Shown here piece after piece: positions 7,526-16,193 of a stretch of DNA of 63,185 bases. The notes under the pieces are model-generated. The model saw only the letters and a list, made by a program, of their open reading frames with translations, was not told the DNA's origin and did no database searches. Source of the stretch: MWCR01 sp049325475 (lineage in GTDB: Bacteria; Patescibacteriota; Patescibacteriia; 2-12-FULL-60-25); NCBI GenBank assembly GCA_049325475.1, contig JBMOLN010000005.1:1-63185 (forward strand), in the 5' to 3' direction. A program made the translations under genes and the position numbers. Positions within the stretch are counted from its first letter, which is position 1. Every line of letters begins with the position of its first letter.

Positions 7526-9667
7526 TTATTCCGGCTCTTCCGGTATTGTTATATTGCAAGTCTGCAATTCCTTGCCGTCCGCCATGTTCTGCAGTTCCTG
7601 CACCGTCCATTGATTTGAAATTAAATCATTATATAACGTGGGATATCTTGCGTTTAAACGGGATAAATAACCGCTTAAAGTTAAATCGGACGGATCCATT
7701 ACGATTATTGACAATAAAGGACTAATTATTTGTGCGGTCGTCGCTTTGGTGTAGGACAAGCCCCAAGTCGCCATCCCGCTGTTGCATTCCCTTTTAGTGA
7801 TTACAAAATACATATCATCGTAGTCCCAGCTTTGATCCACGCGCAAAACCAAAACCAAACCGCCCTGATTTCTTGGGCTTTCGCTCGCTTTTTGCAAAAT
7901 ATCTGCTACTTTTTGCTGTGTAATGTTTTTAAAAACGTAACCCGATATATAACCACTCGCTCCACCGTTTGACGCAGTCCGCAAATTTTCATCTTCCCAT
8001 TCAAAACGATCCAATTCCCATGTATCGAATTTTTCATCATCCGAATTATACTTCCAAACCATTGCATATATTTCAACCGGTTTCGAACTTCCTTCCGCCG
8101 CAATATTCCCTCCCATTTGTGAATCAGAACAGCTTAACTCGCGGTGCGAGCTGGTCTTGCACCCCCCAGATAGACCTGCGGAACAATGCAGACATTGTCC
8201 GCTCTTGCAGGCTTTACCGGAACAGACGGCCGTTGAATCCGAACCTTCTATGAAATAATCTTTTCCGCATTCGGCGTCTTCCACGGTTTTATCAAATCCT
8301 TTCTTAAAAGCATCTTGATAAGCGATAGGCTCCAAAAGCGTTCCGGCATCGGCCAATTTGGGTTTGGGTATAATATCATCGCAAAATACCACATTATAAA
8401 ACGACATCGTATTCACCATATCGATTTCCAGCGTTCTGAATTCCAGAGTATTGGGATTTACATTAGCCAAAAGAGCGTAAGCCCCCAGACCCAACGCCAA
8501 ACCCACTAATGAATCAACCATGATTTCTTTGGATTTCTCTATAGATGTTGCCACGGATGATATGAGATACTTAAACGCGCCCCACATAAAAAATACCGCG
8601 GCCGCTATAATCAAAACGCCTATGGCCGAATTGTAAATAAAAGCGATAAAATTCTTTAAACCTTTTATTGTTGTCACTCCGAATATGGGATATTGCAATT
8701 CATAATCCGGTTCCGGCGCCTGGCAGTATCCCTGCCCTTCGTTGCCTTTATTGGGGCAGCCATGTCCCGGCTTGAATTTGCCGTTTTTCTGTATGCATTG
8801 CTTTTGCGTCCAGCATAACGAGTCTATATGCACTTCTTCGCGCATCTTTACCGCTTGCTTTTGCGCTTGCTCGCTTTTGGTGCCGGTATACTTTTCCACC
8901 GTATCCGTACAAGCGGAACTGCTGTAAGGCAAATTGGCGTAATCCGGCTGGGCGTTGGGAATCGTTGATGCTCGTTTATCGCATTCCGCTTTACACCCCC
9001 GGCAATTAAACAAACCCGGTATATAAACTTGTTTTTTATTGTCATTGGGATCCACGCATACACAGCAAGAAAACTTGGAATCGACTTTGCAAGCATCCGA
9101 ACCCGTGTAAAATTCTTGTTTGCACTGCTTTCCGCCCAATATGGTTATTTCCTTTTCCGTCTCCAAACAGCAGTTCTGATCAAGTCCGTCGGGCCTGGTT
9201 TTATGAATCAAGCACATGCTTGAACCCGTATGGCTTTCCGCCTCTTTACATTGCTCCTCCACCTTATCTACGACATCCGGGTCTATAAGATTTTTTGTAA
9301 TTAAAGCTTTACAGCACATTTCCTCGAACCTGGTTGCCCATCCTTCCTCGGTCAGCATATCGGAAGTGATTCTGGAGCAAGCGGCCGCGCAAGCGTAAGA
9401 TCTTGGTTTGCTGCCCAAAATACTTGCGTATAAAGTCGCCAAATCGCGAGGCGTTTCTAATTCTGCGGCTAAATGCAAATTAGTGCAGCATTTATAAACA
9501 AAATCAGCTTCATCCCCGCTTCCGGCCGAACTGTTTGCGGCTCCTTGCCAGCATTTGCTCTCATCCATGGCCAAAGTATCGGATGCGTTCAAAAAAACAA
9601 AAATCCCTGCCGTAAAAATAATGGAAACCGTTAACAATATTCTTGCTTTGATTGATTCCGCTTTCAT
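7526..9667 (-). CDS. Large exported Cys-rich protein with T4SS-pilin-like two-helix domain
   Basis: A 713-residue protein. Residues 1-33 are a signal peptide or N-terminal anchor. The next 300 residues carry more than 25 cysteines, many as CC or CxxC pairs (KCC, NCC, SCCVC, CRGCKAEC). Residues about 340-402 form two membrane helices joined by a short basic loop (IGVLIIAAAVFFMWGAFKYL and SLVGLALGLGAYALLAN), the layout of VirB2/TrbC-like pilins common in Patescibacteria. The C-terminal half is again soluble and exported. It begins 2 nt after the stop of a DsbA-like gene, which suggests that this partner makes its disulfides. Function (pilus, secretion or DNA uptake) is inferred. A TTG six bases upstream is an alternative start; ATG at 9667 gives the better signal peptide. 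Confidence 0.75.
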   Translation of the reverse strand: MKAESIKARILLTVSIIFTAGIFVFLNASDTLAMDESKCWQGAANSSAGSGDEADFVYKCCTNLHLAAELETPRDLATLYASILGSKPRSYACAAACSRITSDMLTEEGWATRFEEMCCKALITKNLIDPDVVDKVEEQCKEAESHTGSSMCLIHKTRPDGLDQNCCLETEKEITILGGKQCKQEFYTGSDACKVDSKFSCCVCVDPNDNKKQVYIPGLFNCRGCKAECDKRASTIPNAQPDYANLPYSSSACTDTVEKYTGTKSEQAQKQAVKMREEVHIDSLCWTQKQCIQKNGKFKPGHGCPNKGNEGQGYCQAPEPDYELQYPIFGVTTIKGLKNFIAFIYNSAIGVLIIAAAVFFMWGAFKYLISSVATSIEKSKEIMVDSLVGLALGLGAYALLANVNPNTLEFRTLEIDMVNTMSFYNVVFCDDIIPKPKLADAGTLLEPIAYQDAFKKGFDKTVEDAECGKDYFIEGSDSTAVCSGKACKSGQCLHCSAGLSGGCKTSSHRELSCSDSQMGGNIAAEGSSKPVEIYAMVWKYNSDDEKFDTWELDRFEWEDENLRTASNGGASGYISGYVFKNITQQKVADILQKASESPRNQGGLVLVLRVDQSWDYDDMYFVITKRECNSGMATWGLSYTKATTAQIISPLLSIIVMDPSDLTLSGYLSRLNARYPTLYNDLISNQWTVQELQNMADGKELQTCNITIPEEPE

Positions 9668-9669
9668 AA

Positions 9670-10404
9670 TCAATTGTTCAAAAATTTAATCAAACTTTCC
9701 ATATCATGCGCGCCCTGAAGCTTTACGCCGTCCACAAAAAAAGTTGGCGTGCCGTATACTCCGGCCTGATCCGCGTCCATAATCGACTGCCCGATAAGCC
9801 CGGCCGGTTCTTCATTTTTCATGCAACGGTCGTAAGTAATAACATCTCCGCCCGCCGTGCGCACAAACTGCCGCAACGAGATCGGATCATGTTTATCCTG
9901 CTGGCCGTAAAGCAAATCATGATATTTCCAAAAAATTTCTTCATTCCCCTGATTCCAAACGCATCTGGCCGCCATGGACGCGTTGCGCGCATTGGGATGC
10001 AAAGACACTACCGGATAATCGCGCAAAGTAATTTTTATATCCGGTCTCAATTTTATCAAATCTTTAATGGCGCCCACGGACATCGCGCAATACATGCAGC
10101 CGTAATCCACAAACTCCACGATCTCGGATTTCGCGTCCGCCGGCCCCGCAAAAGGATCTCCTTGCTGTCCGGCTACTAACTTCTTAATCCTTTGCCTTTC
10201 AGAATCCTGAAAAGAAGTTAAATTCGTATCACCAGATTGGGAGATAGGCATAAACTCCGCTCCGCCATAACCCTTTTTCATTTGTTGATAATAAGCGTTC
10301 GTCTGCCAAATAAACAACCCCAAGCCCGACAAAACAATAACGGCCAGTATTAAACCGACTATTGTTAAACCCCTCTTATACCAGGGCCTTTGAGCCTGAA
10401 ACAT
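9670..10404 (-). CDS. DsbA-like membrane-anchored thiol-disulfide oxidoreductase
   Basis: 244 residues. A membrane anchor spans residues about 12-33, followed by a thioredoxin fold of the DsbA/DsbG type (Thioredoxin_4). The redox centre is CMYC at 103-106 in VDYGCMYCAMSV, and the cis-proline loop is GTPTFFVDG near the C-terminus. It should form or shuffle disulfide bonds outside the membrane. The frame runs up to 10482, but the ATG at 10404 stands exactly where transcription should start: TATAAT at 10411-10416, preceded by an extended TG, leaves 6 nt before the ATG, so the mRNA is leaderless. It is transcribed with the Cys-rich pilin-like gene and diverges from secG. Confidence 0.9.
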   Translation of the reverse strand: MFQAQRPWYKRGLTIVGLILAVIVLSGLGLFIWQTNAYYQQMKKGYGGAEFMPISQSGDTNLTSFQDSERQRIKKLVAGQQGDPFAGPADAKSEIVEFVDYGCMYCAMSVGAIKDLIKLRPDIKITLRDYPVVSLHPNARNASMAARCVWNQGNEEIFWKYHDLLYGQQDKHDPISLRQFVRTAGGDVITYDRCMKNEEPAGLIGQSIMDADQAGVYGTPTFFVDGVKLQGAHDMESLIKFLNN

Positions 10405-10410
10405 GGCTTT

Positions 10411-10454
10411 ATTATAGCATATCTCTTGACTAAAACCGAATATGGCCGTACCAT
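10411..10454. promoter_or_regulatory. Divergent leaderless promoters of the dsbA-like gene and secG
   Basis: Minus strand: extended -10 TGCTATAAT (hexamer 10411-10416), 6 nt from the ATG at 10404. Plus strand: TTGACT at 10426-10431, 17-nt spacer, TACCAT at 10449-10454, 6 nt from the secG ATG at 10461. Both transcripts should begin on the A of ATG. Confidence 0.75.
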
Positions 10455-10460
10455 CTCGCC

Positions 10461-10682
10461 ATGCGAGAATTAATACTTCCAATTATCCAAATTGTTCTGT
10501 CCGTGCTTTTGGTAACGGCCATTTTATTGCAGCAGCGCGGTTCAGGCTTGGGAGCTGCATTCGGAGGCGAAGGTACTGTTTTTAGAACCAAAAGAGGAAT
10601 TGAAAAAGGACTTCATTACGCGACAATAATCATCGCGATTCTCTTTTTCATAACATCGATACTAAACGTTCTCTTGGGCTAA
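10461..10682 (+). CDS. secG: Preprotein translocase subunit SecG
   Basis: Small subunit of the SecYEG channel in the cytoplasmic membrane. 73 residues with the SecG pattern: helix 1 (IIQIVLSVLLVTAILLQ), the conserved loop QRGSGLGAAFGGEGTVFRTKRG, and helix 2 (ATIIIAILFFITSILNVLL). Leaderless start, divergent from the DsbA-like gene and followed 3 nt later by a peptide-binding protein gene, probably one operon. Confidence 0.95.
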   Translation: MRELILPIIQIVLSVLLVTAILLQQRGSGLGAAFGGEGTVFRTKRGIEKGLHYATIIIAILFFITSILNVLLG

Positions 10683-10685
10683 TAT

Positions 10686-12539
10686 ATGCAGTTTCTAAAC
10701 AGCATCCGCGCCTGGATCGACAGGACATTTTTTTGGCTCGCCCCGAAAAACAAATCAGTTATCGAGCAGACCCCGGAATCGGAACGCGATCACGCGCTCG
10801 TGCTTTCTGTCACCAAGCCCAAAGCCATACCCAAATGGAGGCAATTAAGATATGCCTCGCGCATACTTAGTCAAAAAGAACGGCAGGCGATTGCTTTAAC
10901 CGGAATCTTGGGAATTATCCTTTTGCTTTCAGCGGTGATACTTTTGTTAGCCAAATATATTTCGGCCGTTCCCGTTGTCGGCGGCACATACACCGAAGCT
11001 CTGATCGGAGAACCTCATGCTTTAAATCCCGTTGACGCCCCCGCCAACCAAACCGATCTGGATCTGTGCTCATTGATTTACTCCGGTCTTTTTAAACAAA
11101 AAGGCATGGAGCTTTTGCCTGACCTCGCCGAAAGCTATTCTTGGAGTGAAGATTTTAAAACGCTCACTGTTAAAATCAGGCAGGACGCGAATTTCCATAA
11201 CGGCGCGCCGGTAACCGCGGATGATGTTCAATACACCATTGAGGCCATCCAAGACCCGGTTCGCAAATCCTTGTTAAGTCCTCTTTTCAAAGGAGTCAAA
11301 GCCGCGGTTATTGACGGAAAAACGATACAGTTCAATCTGGATCAATCTGATATAACTTTTTTAAACAGTCTGACGGTGGGCGTATTGCCCGCGTCGCTTT
11401 GGATTAACATCCCGCCGCAAAACGCAAGACTGGCCAATTTAAGTTTAAAACCAATCGGCTCCGGACCTTATAAGGTTAAATCTTTCACCAAAGACAATCA
11501 CGGCATCATCCGCTCTTACGCTCTGGAAAGATCTGATGATTATTACGGCATCAAGCCACATATAAAAACTATCAACTTTCAATTTTATCCGGACTTGCAG
11601 CCCGCGGAAGAGGCTTTAAAATCCGATTTGGTGGACGGCTTGGCATTTTTAATGCCCGCTGATACGCAAAGATTCAATTCCGCCGCCCGCTGGCACACAA
11701 TCGATCTTAAAACACCGCAGCAAACCATCGCCTTTTTTAACGTTAAGGATAAGACCTTGGAAGATTTGCGCGTCAGGCAGGCCTTAATCATGGCTGTTAA
11801 CAGACAAGATGTTGTAGCCGCACTGTTTAACAGGGCTGAAATTGCCGACACCCCATTCCCATTTGTTCAATCCGCGTCCGGAACGATTACCGATCTTGAG
11901 GGGGCCAGAGATCTCTTGCAAAAATCCGGCTGGGTTCTGCCATCTAACGACAATGTCCGGATCTTTCAAAAAGCCGAAGATCGCAAAGATGGCCAAATCC
12001 CCGAATCCAACGCTTCATCAACCAAGCTGACTCTGACCATTTTGGTTCCCGAGCAAACCGATCTTGTTAATATGGCCGAAGTTCTAAAAAGACAATGGTC
12101 TTTGCTCGGCGCACAAATCGAAATTCAATCCATGGATGCGGCCGGCGTGTTAAAAAAATCAACTCGTGACCGCGATGCGCAGATCATCCTCTGGAACGTC
12201 TTGCTCGGGCCGGATCAAAACCTATTCCCGATTTGGTGGAGCGGACAAGCCAATGACAGGGGTACCAATTTTTCCGGTATTTCCGAAACGAAAATCGACG
12301 ATCTCATCAATCAAAGCAAATCGGCTACTTCCACCGATGGATTAACCGCTGTGCGCAATGAACTCTCCTCCGCGATTATGGAAAAAGCGCCCGCAGCATT
12401 CCTTGTGCGTCCGCACTTCTCTTACATCATCTCAACGAGGATCAAAGGCATGCCCGAAAGTATTGAAATTGCCAAACCTTCCGATAGATTCAACGATATC
12501 CAGACCTGGTACATAAAAACCGGTTGGCGTCTGCGGTAA
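10686..12539 (+). CDS. Membrane-anchored ABC-type peptide-binding protein (SBP family 5)
   Basis: 617 residues. A cytoplasmic basic stretch of about 65 residues precedes one membrane helix (about 69-89), then an extracellular family-5 solute-binding domain: EALIGEPHALNPVDAPANQT, the DLAESYSWSEDFKTLTVKIR and FHNGAPVTADDVQYTIEAI signatures, and a C-terminal lobe with DIQTWYIKTGWRL. Such proteins bind oligopeptides or nickel for an ABC transporter. The long N-terminal cytoplasmic part and helix instead of a lipobox signal peptide are unusual, although known in Patescibacteria. No permease or ATPase genes accompany it here, so the partner transporter, if any, is elsewhere. Confidence 0.85.
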   Translation: MQFLNSIRAWIDRTFFWLAPKNKSVIEQTPESERDHALVLSVTKPKAIPKWRQLRYASRILSQKERQAIALTGILGIILLLSAVILLLAKYISAVPVVGGTYTEALIGEPHALNPVDAPANQTDLDLCSLIYSGLFKQKGMELLPDLAESYSWSEDFKTLTVKIRQDANFHNGAPVTADDVQYTIEAIQDPVRKSLLSPLFKGVKAAVIDGKTIQFNLDQSDITFLNSLTVGVLPASLWINIPPQNARLANLSLKPIGSGPYKVKSFTKDNHGIIRSYALERSDDYYGIKPHIKTINFQFYPDLQPAEEALKSDLVDGLAFLMPADTQRFNSAARWHTIDLKTPQQTIAFFNVKDKTLEDLRVRQALIMAVNRQDVVAALFNRAEIADTPFPFVQSASGTITDLEGARDLLQKSGWVLPSNDNVRIFQKAEDRKDGQIPESNASSTKLTLTILVPEQTDLVNMAEVLKRQWSLLGAQIEIQSMDAAGVLKKSTRDRDAQIILWNVLLGPDQNLFPIWWSGQANDRGTNFSGISETKIDDLINQSKSATSTDGLTAVRNELSSAIMEKAPAAFLVRPHFSYIISTRIKGMPESIEIAKPSDRFNDIQTWYIKTGWRLR

Positions 12540-12567
12540 AAATCCTCTCGTGATATAATCAGCTTAT

Positions 12568-13719
12568 ATGCAATGGGGTGAAAAAATCGCCAAACTTGGC
12601 CGGCAAGCCAAACGGGAACTCACACCCGCGCCGGGCAGTGTGGACCCGATTCTTTACGGCGGTATAAAAAAATTGGTTAAAGATTTAAAAAAATCCAGAG
12701 CCAAAGCCGATTTGGAGGATTATGAACCGCAAATAATCGCGCGCGGCGGCGAGCATCTTGTGTTTGAACTGCAAGATCCCAAACATCCGGACACGGTTAT
12801 CAAAATCAATTTTCAATACAGCCGCCCAATGCTGCGGGCCATAAACCAAGGCCCTCAAGCTGTTCTGCAAGCTCGAGATCTGGTTAAAGACAGAATCAAA
12901 AATCAAACTCAAGAATTGCGCACAATCAGAAACTACTTTGGGCAGCAAACGGTCCCGGCCGGGCAAAACATGATCCGCGAACTGCCGGTGAATTTTGAAA
13001 CAATTGCTGTGCTGGATCCGGGCTTCCCCGTCACCGACAGCGCGTCAATTCCCCGGTCAACTCCGGCCATGATAACCGTCCAGCGCCGCGTTGAACTGCC
13101 CCCCGGAGATCGAACCGTCTCGCTCACCGGCTATTATCCCGAAAAATCACTGCAATCCGATGAACTTGGCTTCAGTGATCGTTATTTTGCCGGTCATGAA
13201 ATTTTAACGGGCGGTTTATCAAACAAACCAGAACAAGATATTCAAATCAAATATATTTTAGACATGTATCCAGACATGGCGCCTATTGCCAAAAAAGCCA
13301 AAAGCGATCCCAAATTCCGACAAAAATTGAAAGATTCGGTTGAAACCATGATCAAGATGACCCAAGAAACGGGCATTATCATTGACCTCGCCGGTAAAAA
13401 CAATGTCGTCTTAATCAAAAAAGACGGCAACTGGGACATAAAACTCATTGACCCTCTGCATGCGGATGGTACTAATTTGGAATCTCTGCAAAAAGCCGTC
13501 AGCTCGCTCTCGGCCGGATCGGGCGCTGAAACCGACTCCTTAAAATTAGAAGAGATTGGCAATGCATTTAATGCGCTGAATACGCTTAGAGTCATTAATG
13601 CCTTGGCAACAATCTCCGGTTCATCGGCAAGACTCAACATCCCCGGCTTATCAGAGCTTTCCCCGGGCGTCTGGAGCGGATTATTTTTTAAAACGATACG
13701 AAAAAAAGGAAAGAATTGA
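12568..13719 (+). CDS. Hypothetical protein with protein-kinase-like features
   Basis: 383 residues, not assigned to a named family. RGGEHLVFELQDPKHPDTVIKINF (residues about 55-78; the first part GGEHLVFE resembles a glycine-rich loop, VIKIN a VAIK lysine) is followed after about 210 residues by DLAGKNNVVLIKK and IKLIDPLHADG, which resembles a catalytic-loop/Asn region and a DFG-like Asp. This layout suggests a kinase-like phosphotransferase fold (aminoglycoside kinase or HipA-like), but the HxD motif is not clear, so function is inference. The ATG lies 8 nt after an extended -10 (TGATATAAT at 12551-12559), a near-leaderless start. It precedes tRNA-Leu. Confidence 0.6.
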   Translation: MQWGEKIAKLGRQAKRELTPAPGSVDPILYGGIKKLVKDLKKSRAKADLEDYEPQIIARGGEHLVFELQDPKHPDTVIKINFQYSRPMLRAINQGPQAVLQARDLVKDRIKNQTQELRTIRNYFGQQTVPAGQNMIRELPVNFETIAVLDPGFPVTDSASIPRSTPAMITVQRRVELPPGDRTVSLTGYYPEKSLQSDELGFSDRYFAGHEILTGGLSNKPEQDIQIKYILDMYPDMAPIAKKAKSDPKFRQKLKDSVETMIKMTQETGIIIDLAGKNNVVLIKKDGNWDIKLIDPLHADGTNLESLQKAVSSLSAGSGAETDSLKLEEIGNAFNALNTLRVINALATISGSSARLNIPGLSELSPGVWSGLFFKTIRKKGKN

Positions 13720-13755
13720 CCTATCGGCGAATTTTAGGCATACTCACTTAACCAC

Positions 13756-13842
13756 GGGCGGATGGCGGAACTGGTAGACGCACTAGCTTCAGGAGCTAGC
13801 GATCGCAAGGTCATGAGGGTTCGAGTCCCTCTCCGCCCACCA
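13756..13842 (+). tRNA. tRNA-Leu (anticodon CAG)
   Basis: 87 nt with encoded CCA. Acceptor GGGCGGA pairs with TCCGCCC; anticodon stem CTAGC/GCTAG with loop TTCAGGA, anticodon CAG; a long variable arm (GATCGCAAGGTCAT) typical of class II tRNAs; T arm GAGGG-TTCGAGT-CCCTC. Confidence 0.95.
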
Positions 13843-13871
13843 TCGAGCTCAGCTCGATTCCAAAAAACATG

Positions 13872-13895
13872 AAGCGGCGTTTAACGCCGCTTTTT
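13872..13895 (+). terminator. tRNA-Leu terminator, copy 1
   Basis: AAGCGGCG and CGCCGCTT pair around TTTAA, followed by TTTTT. Confidence 0.85.
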
Positions 13896-14032
13896 GCAAT
13901 AGAGGGACTCGAAGGGAGGCGAGAGCCCTGAGTAAATCGAAGGGCGGTGCGCAGCCGACGCGGTACCCGAATCGGAGTGAGGGGGAGTCCCTCTCCGCCC
14001 ACCATCGCGTTTAACGCGATTATTAAAAACAT

Positions 14033-14057
14033 GAAGCGGCGTTTAACGCCGCTTTTT
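14033..14057 (+). terminator. Terminator, duplicated copy 2
   Basis: Same hairpin and T-run as at 13872, within the duplicated 51-bp unit. Confidence 0.8.
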
Positions 14058-14083
14058 GCAATAGAGGGACTCGAAATTGCCAA

Positions 14084-14340
14084 AATCTTCTATTTCCAAT
14101 AATATTGAATTTGTATTTAATCTTTGTTATTTAAAATAATATCGCTTCAGCGATTCAACCTTTATTATTTATTATTTGTTATTTATTATTTATTATCCCG
14201 CACTTATATAATTATATTATTTGCGGGACCCCGCTTTAGCGGTGGTTTGTTAATTCAAATAATATCGCATTAGCGATTCCAGCATTTTTAATTTTTAATT
14301 CGTAATTTTTAATTAAGAGAGTGTAAACGAACGTAAAGTT
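14084..14340. repeat. Intergenic hairpin and AT-repeat stretch
   Basis: Two copies of AATATCGC-N5-GCGATTC (14139-14160 and 14259-14281), TTATTTATTATTTGTTATTT repeats (14160-14205), a CCCGCA/TGCGGG hairpin and a CCCGCTTTAGCGGTGG hairpin. No gene. Confidence 0.7.
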
Positions 14341-15510
14341 ATGTCCGAATCTTTTACAAAAGTCGTCCATCAAGGTTACGGTAATCGTGTCGGAAAATCT
14401 TTTGGCGGAATCATCGCCGGCCTCATCCTTTTTATTGCGGCTTTCCCTTTTTTATTTTGGAATGAAGGCAGAGCAGTAAAAATGCATAAAAGTCTGGAAG
14501 AAGGTTCCAATGCCGTTATTTCAGTCGATGCGAATCAAATCAACCCCGATCATGAAGGCGATCTGATTCATATTACCGGCAAAGCCAATACATTGGACGT
14601 TTTGGATGACAATCAATTCGGCGTTTCGGAAATCGCCATCAAACTTATCCGCAACGTGGAAATGTACCAATGGACCGAAACGCAAAAATCCGAAACCAAA
14701 GAAAATCTTGGCGGCGGTTCTGACACGGAAATCGTTTATACATACGACGAAGAATGGTCGGACGAATTGATCGATTCTTCAAATTTTGAATATCCGGCCA
14801 ATCATGTTAACCCGGAAAGTTTTCCTTTTGAAAAGCAAGAATATTTTGCGGAAAACGTCACCGTGGGCGCTTTTGCTCTTTCTCCGTCTTTGATTAAAAA
14901 AATCGGCGGTGAAAAAAATCTGGCCATGGACGAAAGCAATATACCCTTCTTAAATGAAGAAGATCAAAAGAAAGCCAAAATCCAAAACGGTTATCTTTAC
15001 ATCGGCGATCCGGCCAAACCGCAAATCGGCGATGTCCGTATCAAATTCAGCATTATCAAACCTGTCACTGTCAGCATTGTCGCGGTTCAGCGTGATAACT
15101 CTTTTATCCCCTACCAGGCCAAAGCCGGCAATGCCATTGAACTGTTGAGCATGGGCGGCATCAGCGCGGACGAGATGTTCCAAGAAGCGATTTCCGCCAA
15201 TCACGCTCTGACTTGGATTTTGCGCGTTATGGGAATCTTAATGATATTTATCGGCCTCGCGATTATGTTAAAACCGTTAAGCGTTCTCGGATCATTAGTA
15301 CCCTTCCTGGGCCGCGCCATTGGCATGGGCACCGGCATCCTGGCTTTTTTGCTCTCTATTGTTTTCTCCTTCATAACCATCGCCGTTGCCTGGCTCTATT
15401 ACCGTCCTCTGTTATCAATTATACTGATCGCCATCGCTGTAGCCGGCACAACCTATATCGTGACTTACATTAAAAAGAACAAAGCCCAGCCCCAACCACA
15501 AAACGTGTAG
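14341..15510 (+). CDS. TMEM43 (LUMA)-family membrane protein
   Basis: 389 residues. One N-terminal helix (about 22-42, ending in LFWNEGRAVKMHKSLEEG, the family hallmark), a large extracytoplasmic domain of about 220 residues (EIAIKLIRNVEMYQW, SFPFEKQEYFAENVTVGAFALSPSLI, GDVRIKFSIIKP), then three or four C-terminal helices (about 280-380). This is the order of TMEM43 proteins, which in animals sit in the inner nuclear membrane and ER; bacterial members have no settled role. The gene stands alone, follows the duplicated tRNA-Leu region, and its stop codon adjoins a short-period repeat array. Confidence 0.8.
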   Translation: MSESFTKVVHQGYGNRVGKSFGGIIAGLILFIAAFPFLFWNEGRAVKMHKSLEEGSNAVISVDANQINPDHEGDLIHITGKANTLDVLDDNQFGVSEIAIKLIRNVEMYQWTETQKSETKENLGGGSDTEIVYTYDEEWSDELIDSSNFEYPANHVNPESFPFEKQEYFAENVTVGAFALSPSLIKKIGGEKNLAMDESNIPFLNEEDQKKAKIQNGYLYIGDPAKPQIGDVRIKFSIIKPVTVSIVAVQRDNSFIPYQAKAGNAIELLSMGGISADEMFQEAISANHALTWILRVMGILMIFIGLAIMLKPLSVLGSLVPFLGRAIGMGTGILAFLLSIVFSFITIAVAWLYYRPLLSIILIAIAVAGTTYIVTYIKKNKAQPQPQNV

Positions 15511-15675
15511 CGTTTATCGTGTATCGCGAATCGTGTATCGTATTTCGCGAATCGTGTATCGTGTATCGCGAATCGTGTATCGTGTATCGTGTATCGCGAG
15601 TCGTGTATCGTGTATCGTCTGACGTTTTGCGTTACACGTTTAGCGTTACACGTTGCGCGTTTTGCGTTTTGCGAA
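15511..15675. repeat. Short-period repeat array 1
   Basis: About 165 bp built from TCGTGTATCG, CGCGAATCG and GCGTTACACG variants of 9-10 bp. On the minus strand it starts directly at the stop codon of the four-helix protein with TTTAATTCGC. Confidence 0.9.
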
Positions 15676-16014
15676 TTAAAGTTTGTCGATAATACCCCAT
15701 AACATAGCCCCGATTCTTTCCGCCAATGCATCAGCAATCTTAAATTCATCATGATTAATATACAGTTCTTTCAAAGAAAAATGTAACAAATATTTTGATT
15801 CTTGAAGCGATGCATATGATATTTCTAAAAAATTCTTTAGAGACGCTTTTCGACGACGTGCATAACCTTCGATGTAATTTAAAATTACGGATAAAGCTGA
15901 TCTTCTTAATTGCGATGTGCATCCATACAATTCGCACTTAGGAAACTTTCTTGTCATTGTGTAAACCAGATGTACATAATCATCCATTAATTGTTTTAAT
16001 TCTTTGTGAAACAT
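15676..16014 (-). CDS. Four-helix bundle protein, 23S rRNA-intervening-sequence type
   Basis: 112 residues, all helical, with the pattern of the IVP family: ELKQLMDDYVHLVYTMTRKFPK, ELYGCTSQLRRSALSVILNYIEGYARR, NFLEISYASLQESKYLLHFS, and a last helix. Members were first found in insertions in 23S rRNA genes, but most are free-standing; they form pentamers and have unknown function, sometimes linked to retroelements. Here the gene is enclosed by two repeat arrays and lies next to a recombinase, which suggests a mobile setting. Upstream array sequence adjoins its start. Confidence 0.85.
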   Translation of the reverse strand: MFHKELKQLMDDYVHLVYTMTRKFPKCELYGCTSQLRRSALSVILNYIEGYARRRKASLKNFLEISYASLQESKYLLHFSLKELYINHDEFKIADALAERIGAMLWGIIDKL

Positions 16015-16025
16015 ATTTTTTTGAA

Positions 16026-16193
16026 CGTGTATCGTATTTCGCGAATCGCGTTACGTGTATCGTGTATCGTATTTCGCGAGTCGTGTATCGTATTTCGCGA
16101 ATCGCGTTACGTGTATCGTGTATCGTATTTCGCGAGTCGTGTATCGCGTGACGTTTAGCGTTACACTTTGCGCGTTTTGCGTTTCGCGAATTA
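16026..16193. repeat. Short-period repeat array 2 with a 56-bp exact tandem duplication
   Basis: The unit 16026-16081 recurs exactly at 16082-16137. It is made of CGTGTATCGTATTTCGCG and CGAATCGCGTTACG variants. The right end matches array 1: both reach a minus-strand stop codon through the same GCGTTTYGCGAATTAAAGT sequence. Confidence 0.9.

Larger units (their letters stand above)
13823..14075 (+). repeat. Tandem duplication of tRNA-Leu 3' end plus terminator
   Basis: The last 20 bases of tRNA-Leu plus 3 more (13823-13845) recur exactly at 13985-14007. A second 51-bp unit (13863-13913) that contains a terminator hairpin and an inverted T-arm piece (GAGGGACTCGAA) recurs exactly at 14025-14075. 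Between the copies lie about 70 bp of GC-rich sequence. The arrangement resembles att-site duplication at a tRNA 3' end, or slippage of a repeat element. Confidence 0.85.

Noticed and set aside
13811..14083. Minus-strand frame of 90 codons with MVGGEGLEPS at its end
   Set aside because: It is the complement of tRNA-Leu and of its duplicated 3' end; this peptide is a known false call over tRNA genes.
16026..16193. Possible CRISPR array
   Set aside because: Units are tandem without unique spacers of constant length, and no cas gene is in the window.
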